Source: Roseateles_B sp041913905 (GTDB taxonomy: Bacteria; Pseudomonadota; Gammaproteobacteria; Burkholderiales; Burkholderiaceae_C). Taken from it: DNA of 64,000 nt. Below the pieces are notes generated by a model, which was given only the letters and a program-made list of their open reading frames with translations, did no database searches and was not told the origin of the DNA. The DNA lies in assembly GCA_041913905.1 (NCBI GenBank), contig JAYSEK010000026.1, forward strand, positions 1 to 64,000, in the 5' to 3' direction. Shown here one piece after another: positions 10,155 through 18,431 of the stretch. Both the position numbers and the translations under genes were made by a program. Within the stretch, counting starts at the first letter, position 1. The number at the start of each line of letters is the position of its first letter.

Positions 10155-10204
10155 AACAACAAAAAACAAAGAGCCTGTGCTGGCTTGGAAATCCAGACAG
10201 GCTC
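10155..10204 (-). terminator. rpsO intrinsic terminator
   Basis: On the minus strand an 8-bp GAGCCTGT/ACAGGCTC stem is followed by a T-rich stretch (TTTGTTTTTTG) 18 bases after the rpsO stop. This is a typical Rho-independent terminator; read-through would feed pnp. Confidence 0.8.
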
Positions 10205-10222
10205 TTCGGCGTCATGGGCGAA

Positions 10223-10492
10223 TTACTTGCGCAGGCCCAGCTTCTGGATCAGCGCCGTGTAGCGGGCAGCGTCCTTGTTCTTCAGGTAGGCCAGCAGGCT
10301 CTTGCGCTGGTTGACCATCTTCAGCAGACCGCGGCGGCCGTGGTGGTCCTTGGCGTGAGTCTTGAAGTGGGGGGTCAGCTCGTTGATGCGAGCGGTCAGC
10401 AGGGCCACTTGGACTTCGGGAGAGCCCGTGTCGTTGGCGCTGCGTGCGTTGGCCTTGACGATTTCGGCCTTGTTCAGATCGGCGACTGCCAT
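10223..10492 (-). CDS. rpsO: 30S ribosomal protein S15
   Basis: 89-residue primary 16S rRNA-binding protein of the small subunit platform. The sequence begins MAVADLNKAEIVKANARS, and contains the conserved HFKTHAKDHHGRRGLLKMVN. Length equals the usual S15. An AAGGAA ribosome site precedes the ATG; an in-frame ATG five codons upstream is ignored. It is the first gene of the rpsO-pnp unit. Confidence 0.97.
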   Translation of the reverse strand: MAVADLNKAEIVKANARSANDTGSPEVQVALLTARINELTPHFKTHAKDHHGRRGLLKMVNQRKSLLAYLKNKDAARYTALIQKLGLRK

Positions 10493-10972
10493 GATGCGTT
10501 CCTTCAAAGGGGAAGCCGCTGGCAGGACAGACCCACGCAGACGGTTTCCGGTACTGGACTTGCGGACACAGGTGAAACCTACCCGTGCCGTGCTGAGATT
10601 TCGCGCCGCCCCTGCCCCACCTTGCCCGCCACCCCGTCATGTGATGGGATGACATGCCAGGAACGACATGCGGCGCAAAACTGGCGGAGTATAGCGCATT
10701 TGAGAAAACACCGGATCGCATGCCCTGCGCGCCCAGAGAGCAGGCGCGACAGGAACCACTCTTCTCTTGCGCTTCGCACACAAGAAAGCAAGCGAACGAA
10801 TGTTCGCACTTGCCGTCAATTCTTCAAATTTCAAGACCGTTACCGGCCTGCTTGCCGTAGCTCAAAGCAAGGGCAAGAACGGCATCCACACCTCTTGAAA
10901 GCAAGAAACCGGCTCATAACTTGGCTGGAAGGGGAGATTCCCCGATGTCGTAGACAGCCACAAGGAGGCCTT
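10493..10972. other. divergent intergenic region rpsO / hsp20
   Basis: A 480-base spacer without a convincing gene. It must hold the rpsO promoter (a TATACT-like -10 at 10688-10693 on the minus strand with no good -35) and the heat-shock promoter on the plus strand. It also contains an inverted repeat GCGAAC-GAAT-GTTCGC at 10792-10807. Nothing else is recognised. Confidence 0.6.
10920..10946 (+). promoter_or_regulatory. possible sigma-32 promoter of the hsp20 gene
   Basis: CTTGGCT at 10920-10926 and CCCCGAT at 10940-10946 are separated by 13 bases, similar to the sigma-32 pattern CTTGAAA-N13..15-CCCCAT. It lies 26 bases upstream of the start codon of the small heat-shock gene. The -35 match is only partial. 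Confidence 0.4.
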
Positions 10973-11416
10973 ATGTTTCTCGTTCCTACATCCCGCCAAG
11001 CCAGCGATCTGTCCCGCAGCCTGGAGCGTCTGTTCGATGACAGTTTCGGCAATTTCTTCGGCCAGGAAGCGCGCGAACTGAGCCAGGCCCTGCGCAGCCC
11101 TGCGCTGGACGTCAGCGAATCGGAAAGCGGCTACACCGTGAAGCTGGACATGCCCGGCGTGCCCAAGGAAGCGGTGAAGATCACCGTGGACGGCCGCCGC
11201 ATCAACATCGAAGCCGAGCAGAACAAGGAAGAGGAAAAGAAGGATGGCGAGCGCGTGCTGTACCGCGAGCGCTCCGTGTCCCGGTTCGCGCGCAGCTTCA
11301 CCCTGCCGCAGGAGATCAATGAATCCGACTCGAGTGCCAGCATGGAGCACGGCGTCCTGACCCTGCGCTTGGCCAAGCGCCTGGCCAAGGTCGGATCCCG
11401 CATCGCGGTCAACTGA
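10973..11416 (+). CDS. Hsp20/alpha-crystallin family small heat-shock protein
   Basis: 147-residue ATP-independent holdase chaperone. An alpha-crystallin domain spans about residues 40-140, with the sequence LDMPGVPKEAVKITVDGRRI and the closing GVLTLRLAKR typical of the family. The C-terminal IAV provides an I-X-V-type oligomerisation motif. The ATG has a strong AAGGAGG ribosome site. A possible heat-shock promoter lies just upstream. It is convergent with tsaD. Confidence 0.93.
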   Translation: MFLVPTSRQASDLSRSLERLFDDSFGNFFGQEARELSQALRSPALDVSESESGYTVKLDMPGVPKEAVKITVDGRRINIEAEQNKEEEKKDGERVLYRERSVSRFARSFTLPQEINESDSSASMEHGVLTLRLAKRLAKVGSRIAVN

Positions 11417-11446
11417 GCCGTCAGTGCAAGCCGCCGGAGCAGGCGC

Positions 11447-12487
11447 TCAGGCGGCTGACAAGTCCCAGCGTGGCCGCACGCCGAAGCCGCCATCCTGGCG
11501 CAGACGCGCCGCGCCTCGCTGCAGGCGCATGGCGGCAGCCATGGCGATCATGGCGCCGTTGTCCGTGCACAGGCTCAGTTCGGGGTAATGGACCCGCACG
11601 CCGCGCTTGGCGCAGGCCGCATTCAGCTGCGCTCGCAGGCTGGCATTGGCGCCGACGCCGCCAGCCACCACCAGACGCTTCAGGCCGGTGTTCTTCAGCG
11701 CCAGCATCGATTTCTTGACCAGCACTTCGACGATGGCCGCCTGCGTGCTGGCGGCGAGGTCTGCGCGCTGCTGCTCGCTGGGCGCGTCGCCCAGCTTCTT
11801 CACCTGCGTCAGCACCGCCGTCTTGAGCCCGGCAAAGCTGAAATCGGGCCTGCCGCTGTGCAGGAGCGGACGCGGCAACTCGAAGGCATCCGCCCTGCCC
11901 TGCTCCGCCAGACGCGACAAGTGCGGGCCGCCCGGATAGGGCAAGCCCAGCAACTTGGCGCTCTTGTCGAAGGCCTCGCCGGCAGCATCGTCGATGGTCT
12001 CACCCAGGATCTCGTACTGCCCCACTTCATCGACCCGCATCAGTTGCGTGTGACCGCCGGACACCAGCAAGGCCACGAAGGGGAATTCAGGCGGATCGGC
12101 GGACAGAAAAGGCGACAGCAAATGCCCCTCCAGGTGGTGCACCCCGACCGCCGGTTTGCCCAAGGCCGCCGCCAGGGACACCGCCACGCCAGCCCCCACC
12201 AGCAGCGCACCGGCCAGGCCCGGGCCCTCGGTATAGGCGATCACATCGATGTCCTGCAGACCCAGCCTCGCCTGCGCAAGCACCTCGCGACTCAGCGGCA
12301 GAACCCGGCGGATGTGGTCCCGCGAGGCCAACTCAGGGACGACACCCCCATAGGCTTGATGCATGGCAATCTGGCTGTGCAGCGCCTGGGCCAGCAGGCG
12401 TGGCGTGCCGGGCCGCCCGGTCGGGGGCAACTCCACCAGCGCCACCCCGGTTTCGTCACAGGACGATTCAAAGCCCAGGACCCGCAT
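11447..12487 (-). CDS. tsaD: tRNA N6-adenosine threonylcarbamoyltransferase TsaD
   Basis: 346-residue enzyme that transfers threonylcarbamoyl to A37 of ANN-decoding tRNAs, working with TsaB, TsaE and TsaC. The ASKHA fold begins MRVLGFESSCDETGVA. The metal site HHLEGH and the glycine-rich LVSGGHTQL are present. It follows fdx by two bases, so it is probably cotranscribed with the isc genes. The partner tsaE is also in this window, at about 42.5 kb. Confidence 0.97.
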   Translation of the reverse strand: MRVLGFESSCDETGVALVELPPTGRPGTPRLLAQALHSQIAMHQAYGGVVPELASRDHIRRVLPLSREVLAQARLGLQDIDVIAYTEGPGLAGALLVGAGVAVSLAAALGKPAVGVHHLEGHLLSPFLSADPPEFPFVALLVSGGHTQLMRVDEVGQYEILGETIDDAAGEAFDKSAKLLGLPYPGGPHLSRLAEQGRADAFELPRPLLHSGRPDFSFAGLKTAVLTQVKKLGDAPSEQQRADLAASTQAAIVEVLVKKSMLALKNTGLKRLVVAGGVGANASLRAQLNAACAKRGVRVHYPELSLCTDNGAMIAMAAAMRLQRGAARLRQDGGFGVRPRWDLSAA

Positions 12488-12489
12488 GC

Positions 12490-12828
12490 TCAGTGCTTTT
12501 CCTTGGCGTGGTTGATGGAGTACTTGGGAATCTCCACCAGCACGTCCTGCTGGCCCAGGATGGCCTGGCAGGACAGGCGCGAGTTGGGCTCCAGTCCCCA
12601 GGCGCGATCCAGCATGTCTTCCTCACCCTCTTCCATTTCGGACAGGGAGGCGAAACCCTCACGCACGATCACATGGCAGGTGGTGCAGGCGCAGACCTGA
12701 TCGCAGGCATGTTCGATCTCGATGCCGTTGTCCAGCAAGGCCTCGCAAATGGAAGTGCCAGCCGGTGCGGTCACCTCGGCGCCCTGCGGGCAGTACTCGG
12801 GATGGGGCAGGATCTTGATGATGGGCAT
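12490..12828 (-). CDS. fdx: ISC-type [2Fe-2S] ferredoxin
   Basis: 112-residue adrenodoxin-like ferredoxin that supplies electrons for Fe-S cluster assembly. Cysteine ligands appear in HACDQVCACTTCHV and SRLSCQAI, the normal spacing. It is the last member of the isc operon, after hscA. The small iscX gene often found next is absent; tsaD follows directly. Confidence 0.95.
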   Translation of the reverse strand: MPIIKILPHPEYCPQGAEVTAPAGTSICEALLDNGIEIEHACDQVCACTTCHVIVREGFASLSEMEEGEEDMLDRAWGLEPNSRLSCQAILGQQDVLVEIPKYSINHAKEKH

Positions 12829-12869
12829 GGCGCTCTCTCGGTGTTCTGTTCAATGGACGGCCGGTGGGC

Positions 12870-14726
12870 TCACATCTGCTCGATGCTGCGGCCCGCCAGG
12901 GCCTGCTGGATGCCGCGGTTCATGCGGGCCGCCGCGAAGGCCTCCGTGCCCTTGGCGAGGCGCTCGACGCCCTCATTGATGGCCGCAGCGTCTTCGCCGG
13001 CAGCCAGCGCCGCGAGGTTCTTCAGCAGCGCGTCGATCTCGGACTGCTCGGAAGCACTCAGGAGATCGCCATCGGCTGCAAGCGCCGACAGCGTGGCCAG
13101 GCGCATGCGCTCGGCTTCGACCCGCGATTCGCGCAGGCTGCGGGCCTGCATGTCCGACTCGGCACTGGCAAAGCCGTCCTTGAGCATCTGGGCGATCTGG
13201 TCATCGCTCAAGCCATAGCTGGGCTTGACCTGCACCGCCGCCTCGACCCCCGAGCCCAGCTCCTTGGCTGACACGCTCAGCAGGCCATCGGCATCGACCT
13301 GGAAGCTGACGCGGATGCGGGCTGCGCCGGCGGCCATGGGCGGGATGCCGCGCAACTCGAAGCGCGCCAGCGAGCGGCACTCGCTGACCAGCTCGCGCTC
13401 GCCCTGCAGCACATGGATGGCCATGGCCGTCTGGCCGTCCTTGAAGGTCGTGAAGTCCTGGGCCTTGGCAATGGGGATGGTGGCATTGCGCTCGATCACG
13501 CGCTCCACCAGCCCGCCCATGGTCTCCAGACCCAGCGACAGCGGGATCACGTCCAGCAGCAGGATCTCGCCGTCGGCCGAATTGCCGGCCAGCTGATTGG
13601 CCTGGATGGCAGCGCCCAGCGCAACCACCTCATCCGGGTTCAGGTTGGTCAGCACCTCGCGGCCGAAGAGCTGGCTGACGGCCGCGCGAACGGCCGGCAT
13701 GCGCGTGGAGCCGCCCACCATCACGGTGCCGTGCACGTCTTCAGCCTTGACACGCGCATCCCGCAGCACCCGGCGCACCGAGGCCAGGGTGCGGTCGATC
13801 AAATGCTTGGTGAGTGCCTGGAACTGCTCGCGACTCAGCGCAAGGTCCAGGGCGCCCGCATCCAGCGTGCACTGCAAGCGCACCGAGTCCTGCGTCGAGA
13901 GCTGCTCCTTGGCCGCGCGGGCCGCAACCAGCACGGCGCGCTTGTCATGCGCGGTGCCAAGTTGCAGACCGGCCTGTGCCACGGCCCAGTCGGCCAGCGC
14001 ATGATCGAAATCGTCCCCCCCCAATGCGGCATCGCCGCCGGTGGCCACGACCTCGAAGACGCCGCGGGTCAGGCGCAGCAGGGAGATGTCGAAAGTGCCG
14101 CCGCCCAGGTCATAAACCGCGTAAAGGCCTTCGGCGCCATGGTCGAGGCCGTAGGCAATGGCCGCAGCGGTGGGCTCATTGATCAGCCGCAGCACCTTCA
14201 GCCCGGCCAGTTGCGCAGCATCCTTGGTGGCCTGGCGCTGTGCATCATCGAAGTAGGCCGGCACCGTGATCACGGCGCCGAAGAGATCGTCGGCAAAAGT
14301 ATCCTCGGCGCGATAGCGCAGCGTCGCCAGGATTTCCGCCGACACCTCGACCGGCGTCTTCAGCCCGTCGCACGTCGCCAGGCTGAGCATGCCGGGCGTG
14401 TCTTCGAACTGGTAGGGCAGCTTGTCGCGGCCCTGGATGTCCTGCAGGCTGCGCCCCATGAACCGCTTCACGGAAACGATGGTGTTGAGCGGATCCTCCG
14501 CCTGCGCCGCCAGCGCCTCCGCGCCGATCTGCCGGCGTCCGCCTTCGAGATAGCGAACCGCCGAGGGCAGGATCACGCGCCCTTGCGCGTCCGGCAGGCA
14601 TTCCGCCACGCCGTGGCGGACCGCAGCGACCAGGGAGTGCGTGGTGCCCAGGTCGATGCCCACGGCGATGCGACGCTCATGCGGATTGGGCGAGGCGCCG
14701 GGTTCGGAAATCTGCAGCAGGGCCAT
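12870..14726 (-). CDS. hscA: Fe-S cluster assembly chaperone HscA
   Basis: 618-residue DnaK-type chaperone specialised for transfer of clusters from IscU. The ATPase domain begins with GIDLGTTHSLVAAV and includes AVITVPAYFDDAQRQATKDA and NEPTAAAIAYGLD. The substrate-binding domain follows at about residues 385-500. Length and position between hscB and fdx are typical. HscB stimulates its ATPase. Confidence 0.97.
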   Translation of the reverse strand: MALLQISEPGASPNPHERRIAVGIDLGTTHSLVAAVRHGVAECLPDAQGRVILPSAVRYLEGGRRQIGAEALAAQAEDPLNTIVSVKRFMGRSLQDIQGRDKLPYQFEDTPGMLSLATCDGLKTPVEVSAEILATLRYRAEDTFADDLFGAVITVPAYFDDAQRQATKDAAQLAGLKVLRLINEPTAAAIAYGLDHGAEGLYAVYDLGGGTFDISLLRLTRGVFEVVATGGDAALGGDDFDHALADWAVAQAGLQLGTAHDKRAVLVAARAAKEQLSTQDSVRLQCTLDAGALDLALSREQFQALTKHLIDRTLASVRRVLRDARVKAEDVHGTVMVGGSTRMPAVRAAVSQLFGREVLTNLNPDEVVALGAAIQANQLAGNSADGEILLLDVIPLSLGLETMGGLVERVIERNATIPIAKAQDFTTFKDGQTAMAIHVLQGERELVSECRSLARFELRGIPPMAAGAARIRVSFQVDADGLLSVSAKELGSGVEAAVQVKPSYGLSDDQIAQMLKDGFASAESDMQARSLRESRVEAERMRLATLSALAADGDLLSASEQSEIDALLKNLAALAAGEDAAAINEGVERLAKGTEAFAAARMNRGIQQALAGRSIEQM

Positions 14727-14798
14727 GGGAAATCAATCAGTTCAGGTCTGTTCTAGTTCTGGACAGCGGGCGAACGTGTTCGCGGCTCGACGCGGCAT

Positions 14799-15320
14799 TC
14801 AGTATTGTTCCAGGGCTTCGAGGCGGCGATCGATGTCGGCGCGGAATCGGGCCACGAACATCAGGGCGCGCACGCACTGGGCAGCCGCTTCGGCATCCCC
14901 CTGCTCATCGAGCAGGCGACCCGCCTCGCGCAGCAACTCGGCTTCGCGCATCGACACCTCGGCATCCAGGGCCTGCACGGCTTCCAGGGTCTCGGCCTCG
15001 TCCAGCGACTCGCGCCAGGCCATCTGCTCCATGAGGAAGCTCGCCGGCATGCGCGTGTTCTCGTGCGCCTTCAAGGCGGCACCGCGCAGTTCGCAGAGAT
15101 AGGCCGCACGCTTGAGCGGATCCCGCAGGCGCTGGTGGGCCTCGTTGATCCGCAAAGCCCATTGCATGGCCTGGCGCTGCGCTGCGGAGCCGTCACTGGC
15201 GTACTTGTCCGGGTGCACCCGCGCCGCCAGCGCCTTCCAGCGCGACTCGATTTCCTCGCGCGACTGCGCATGCCGCTGCGGCAGCCCGAACAAGGTGAAA
15301 TCGTCGTCAGCGAGATTCAT
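14799..15320 (-). CDS. hscB: Fe-S cluster assembly co-chaperone HscB
   Basis: 173-residue J-domain protein that delivers IscU to HscA. The J-domain has the essential HPD motif in LAARVHPDKYAS. The C-terminal helical domain carries IscU-binding helices (ASFLMEQMAWRESLDEAE). It sits between iscA and hscA, as in other proteobacterial isc clusters. Confidence 0.95.
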   Translation of the reverse strand: MNLADDDFTLFGLPQRHAQSREEIESRWKALAARVHPDKYASDGSAAQRQAMQWALRINEAHQRLRDPLKRAAYLCELRGAALKAHENTRMPASFLMEQMAWRESLDEAETLEAVQALDAEVSMREAELLREAGRLLDEQGDAEAAAQCVRALMFVARFRADIDRRLEALEQY

Positions 15321-15425
15321 GCATCACATCCTTCCCCGTTGCCGTGCGCGAGGCGTCGCACACGGCCTGGCCTGAAGCACAAAAGGCGCGAGACCCCTCG
15401 CGCCCATGCCCATCCGTCCCCAAGC

Positions 15426-15749
15426 TCAAACCCGGAACGACTCGCCGCAGCCGCAACGGTCCTTCTCCCGCGGATTGCGGAACTTGAAGCCTTCGTTCAG
15501 CCCTTCGCGGACGAAGTCCAGCTCCGTGCCGTCCAGGTAGGGCAGGCTCTTGGGATCGATCAGCACCTTGACGCCATGGCCTTCGAAGACCACGTCTTCC
15601 GGCGAGATCTCATCGGCGTATTCCAGCTTGTAGGCCAGGCCCGAGCAGCCGGTCGTCTTGACGCCCAGGCGAACGCCGACGCCCTTGCCGCGCTTGGCGA
15701 TGTAGCGCGTCACGTGGCGTGCAGCGGCTTCGGTGAGGGTGACTGCCAT
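15426..15749 (-). CDS. iscA: iron-sulfur cluster assembly protein IscA
   Basis: 107-residue A-type carrier. The three invariant cysteines are visible: one in KTTGCSGLAYKLEYAD and two in the C-terminal DRCGCGESF. It binds iron or a [2Fe-2S]/[4Fe-4S] cluster and hands it to apoproteins. It lies 15 bases after iscU. Confidence 0.96.
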   Translation of the reverse strand: MAVTLTEAAARHVTRYIAKRGKGVGVRLGVKTTGCSGLAYKLEYADEISPEDVVFEGHGVKVLIDPKSLPYLDGTELDFVREGLNEGFKFRNPREKDRCGCGESFRV

Positions 15750-15764
15750 CGGATCCGTCCTTGC

Positions 15765-16151
15765 TCAGCTGCCGTGCTTGGCGCGGTAGTCATCCACCGC
15801 CGCCTTGATGGCGTCCTCGGCCAGGATGGAGCAATGGATCTTCACCGGCGGCAGGGCCAGTTCCTCGGCGATCTGCGTGTTCTTGATGGCCAGCGCCTGA
15901 TCCAGGCTCTTGCCCTTGACCCACTCAGTCACCAGGGAGCTGGACGCGATGGCCGAACCGCAGCCGTAGGTCTTGAACTTGGCATCTTCGATCAAGCCGG
16001 TGGCCGGGTTGACCTTGATCTGCAGCTTCATGACGTCGCCGCAGGCCGGTGCACCGACCATGCCGGTGCCCACGGTGTCATCGCCCTTTTCGAAGGAGCC
16101 GACGTTGCGGGGATTTTCGTAGTGGTCAACGACCTTTTCGCTGTATGCCAT
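15765..16151 (-). CDS. iscU: iron-sulfur cluster scaffold protein IscU
   Basis: 128-residue scaffold on which clusters are built from IscS sulfur. The three cysteine ligands appear in GAPACGDVMKL, YGCGSAIASSS and IHCSILAEDA. The LPPVK motif just before HCS is the HscA recognition site. Length is normal. It lies between iscS and iscA. Confidence 0.97.
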   Translation of the reverse strand: MAYSEKVVDHYENPRNVGSFEKGDDTVGTGMVGAPACGDVMKLQIKVNPATGLIEDAKFKTYGCGSAIASSSLVTEWVKGKSLDQALAIKNTQIAEELALPPVKIHCSILAEDAIKAAVDDYRAKHGS

Positions 16152-16226
16152 GGTGTATCTCCAACGATCTGTATGTCTGTGTCTGCCTCAATGCATCATC
16201 GCGTCGTGCGGGTTCTGGCGCCTAGA

Positions 16227-17447
16227 TCAGTGCGCTGCCCACTGGATGGTGCTGAGGTCCACGCCGTCCTGGTACATCTCCCACAGCGGCGAGAGCTCGC
16301 GCAGCTTGGCCACGTTCTGGCGGATGGTCTGGATGGCGTAATCGATGTCTTCCTCGGTGGTGAAGCGGCCGAAGGTCATGCGCAGCGATGAATGCGCCAG
16401 CTCGTCGCTGCGGCCCAGGGCGCGCAGCACATAGCTGGGCTCCAGGCTGGCCGAGGTGCAGGCCGAACCCGAGGACACGGCAATGCCCTTGATGCCCATG
16501 ATCAGGGACTCGCCCTCGACGAAATTGAAGGACATGTTGAGGTTGTGCGGCACCCGGCGCTCCAGGTCGCCGTTGATGAAGACCTGCTCGACATCCGACA
16601 GGCCGCGCAGCAGCCGCTGCTGCAGCGCGCGAATGCGCTCGCGCTCGGCGCCCATTTCTTCCCTTACGATGCGGAAGGCCTCGCCCATGCCCACGATCTG
16701 GTGCGTGGGCAAGGTGCCGGAGCGCATGCCACGCTCATGACCGCCGCCGTGCATCTGCGCCTCCAGGCGGACGCGCGGCTTGCGGCGCACATACAAGGCG
16801 CCGATGCCCTTGGGGCCGTAGGTCTTATGCGAGGCCAGGCTCATCAGATCCACGGGCAGCGTGGCCAGGTCGATGTCGACCTTGCCGGTGGCCTGGGCGG
16901 CATCCACGTGGAAGATGATGCCGCGCTCGCGGCACAGAGCACCAAGGGCCGGGATGTCCTGGATCACGCCGATTTCGTTGTTCACGAACATGACCGAGGC
17001 CAGGATGGTGTCCGGACGCAGGGCTGCCTTGAAGGCTTCCAGGTCGACGAGGCCGTTTTCCTGGACGTCCAGGTAAGTCACCTCGAAGCCCTGGCGCTCC
17101 AGCTCTCGACAGACGTCCAGCACGGCCTTGTGCTCGGTCTTCACCGTGATGATGTGCTTGCCGCGCGACTGGTAGAAGTGGGCCGCGCCCTTGATCGCCA
17201 GGTTGTTCGACTCGGTGGCCCCGGAGGTCCAGACAATCTCGCGCGGATCGGCACCGATCAGCGCCGCCACCTGCTCGCGCGCCTTCTCATTGGCCGCCTC
17301 GGCTTCCCAACCCCAGGCATGGCTGCGCGAGGCGGCATTGCCGAAATGCTCGCGCAGCCAGGGGATCATGGCGTCCACGACGCGCGGATCGACCGGCGTG
17401 GTCGCGCCATAGTCCAGATAGATGGGGAGATGGGGAGTCATGTCCAT
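16227..17447 (-). CDS. iscS: cysteine desulfurase IscS
   Basis: 406-residue PLP enzyme that removes sulfur from cysteine for Fe-S clusters and tRNA thiolation. The PLP lysine is in SLASHKTYGPKGIGAL, and the catalytic cysteine in SSGSACTSASLEPSYVLRAL. The C-terminus ends with the usual WEMYQDGVDLSTIQWAAH. The first ATG (MDMTPHLP) is used; the next ATG two codons on is possible. Confidence 0.97.
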   Translation of the reverse strand: MDMTPHLPIYLDYGATTPVDPRVVDAMIPWLREHFGNAASRSHAWGWEAEAANEKAREQVAALIGADPREIVWTSGATESNNLAIKGAAHFYQSRGKHIITVKTEHKAVLDVCRELERQGFEVTYLDVQENGLVDLEAFKAALRPDTILASVMFVNNEIGVIQDIPALGALCRERGIIFHVDAAQATGKVDIDLATLPVDLMSLASHKTYGPKGIGALYVRRKPRVRLEAQMHGGGHERGMRSGTLPTHQIVGMGEAFRIVREEMGAERERIRALQQRLLRGLSDVEQVFINGDLERRVPHNLNMSFNFVEGESLIMGIKGIAVSSGSACTSASLEPSYVLRALGRSDELAHSSLRMTFGRFTTEEDIDYAIQTIRQNVAKLRELSPLWEMYQDGVDLSTIQWAAH

Positions 17448-17498
17448 GGTGAAGAGCTGGCGACTGCGGCTGGCTGCTGCTGTGGTTTTTTGATGGGC

Positions 17499-18035
17499 TT
17501 ACTTCGTCAGGGCGGTATTGCCCAGCGCGAAAACGGAGTTGGGGGCGGTGATGCGGATGGGTTTGACCACCGGCGTCGAGGAAATGGCACGCTTGATGGG
17601 TGCCTCCTCGATGGTCACGCCCTTGGCGAGCTGGTCATCGACCAACTTGCGCAAGGAGACGGAATCCAGGTACTCGATCATCTTGGCGTTGAGGCTGGTC
17701 CAGAGCTCATGCGTGATGCAGCGCCCGGTGTCCTCGCCCATGCAGTTTTCCTTGCCGCCGCAGCCGGTGGCGTCGATGGGCTCGTCCACGGCGACGATGA
17801 TGTCGGCCACGGTGATTTCGTCCGACTTGCGCCCAAGGGAATAGCCGCCGCCCGGGCCGCGCGTACTTTCGACCAGCTCATGGCGGCGCAGCTTTCCGAA
17901 CAGCTGCTCCAGGTAGGACAGCGAAATCTGCTGGCGCTGGCTGATCGCGGCCAAGGCGACCGGCCCGCTGTTTTCACGCAGGGCCAAGTCAATCATCGCG
18001 GTGACGGCGAAACGACCTTTGGTGGTAAGACGCAT
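17499..18035 (-). CDS. iscR: Fe-S cluster-sensing transcriptional regulator IscR
   Basis: 178-residue Rrf2-family regulator of the isc operon. The winged helix starts MRLTTKGRFAVTAMIDLAL, and the [2Fe-2S] ligands lie in CGGKENC and GRCITHELW. Holo-IscR normally represses its own operon. The ATG has an AAGGAGAG ribosome site four bases upstream; an in-frame codon nine residues earlier is rejected. A typical IscR operator lies 83-107 bases upstream. Confidence 0.96.
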   Translation of the reverse strand: MRLTTKGRFAVTAMIDLALRENSGPVALAAISQRQQISLSYLEQLFGKLRRHELVESTRGPGGGYSLGRKSDEITVADIIVAVDEPIDATGCGGKENCMGEDTGRCITHELWTSLNAKMIEYLDSVSLRKLVDDQLAKGVTIEEAPIKRAISSTPVVKPIRITAPNSVFALGNTALTK

Positions 18036-18117
18036 GCAACTCTCCTTCGGCCTGATGACCATGAGCCTGCTCGGATGCCAGGAAGGACCCCTCGAGATCC
18101 TGGGTTAACCCTGGCCT

Positions 18118-18142
18118 ATGCCCGAGCATTTTACTCAATTAT
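18118..18142 (-). promoter_or_regulatory. putative type 1 IscR operator
   Basis: On the minus strand the 25 bases read ATAATTGAGT-AAAAT-GCTCGGGCAT, close to the published type 1 IscR consensus (ATA..YYGACT..AGTCRR..TAT). It lies upstream of iscR in the position expected for autorepression. The core promoter boxes could not be set with confidence. Confidence 0.65.
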
Positions 18143-18431
18143 CGGCAGCTTCATTGAGCCATCGCTGCACTGCAGCAGAAATACCCAGCTGGCGAAGGGC
18201 CTTGTGAAGCCCGGCGCCCCGGCACCCAACCGTTGTGCCAGGCAAGCCACCAGCACGCCGTTTGCAGCTTGAGCCGGGTACACGCAGCCCGGCAGATCGG
18301 GCCGGCAGATCGGGCCCCAGGCTCCGGGGCCGACGCCAGCATTAGCCCATGGCCGGCGTCATGCCGGCTTGCTTTAAGTCAAGGCGAACCGCAGCGGCCC
18401 CTTGCGCTGCAGATGGCCCCGCCGCGGACCG
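18143..18431. other. uvrB-iscR spacer
   Basis: GC-rich noncoding stretch between the uvrB stop and the iscR operator. It contains a perfect 13-base tandem duplication at 18291-18316 (GGCAGATCGGGCC twice). No gene, tRNA or T-tailed terminator was recognised. Confidence 0.5.
18291..18316. repeat. 13-bp perfect tandem duplication
   Basis: GGCAGATCGGGCC occurs twice head to tail downstream of uvrB. Probably a local replication slippage product. Confidence 0.8.
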
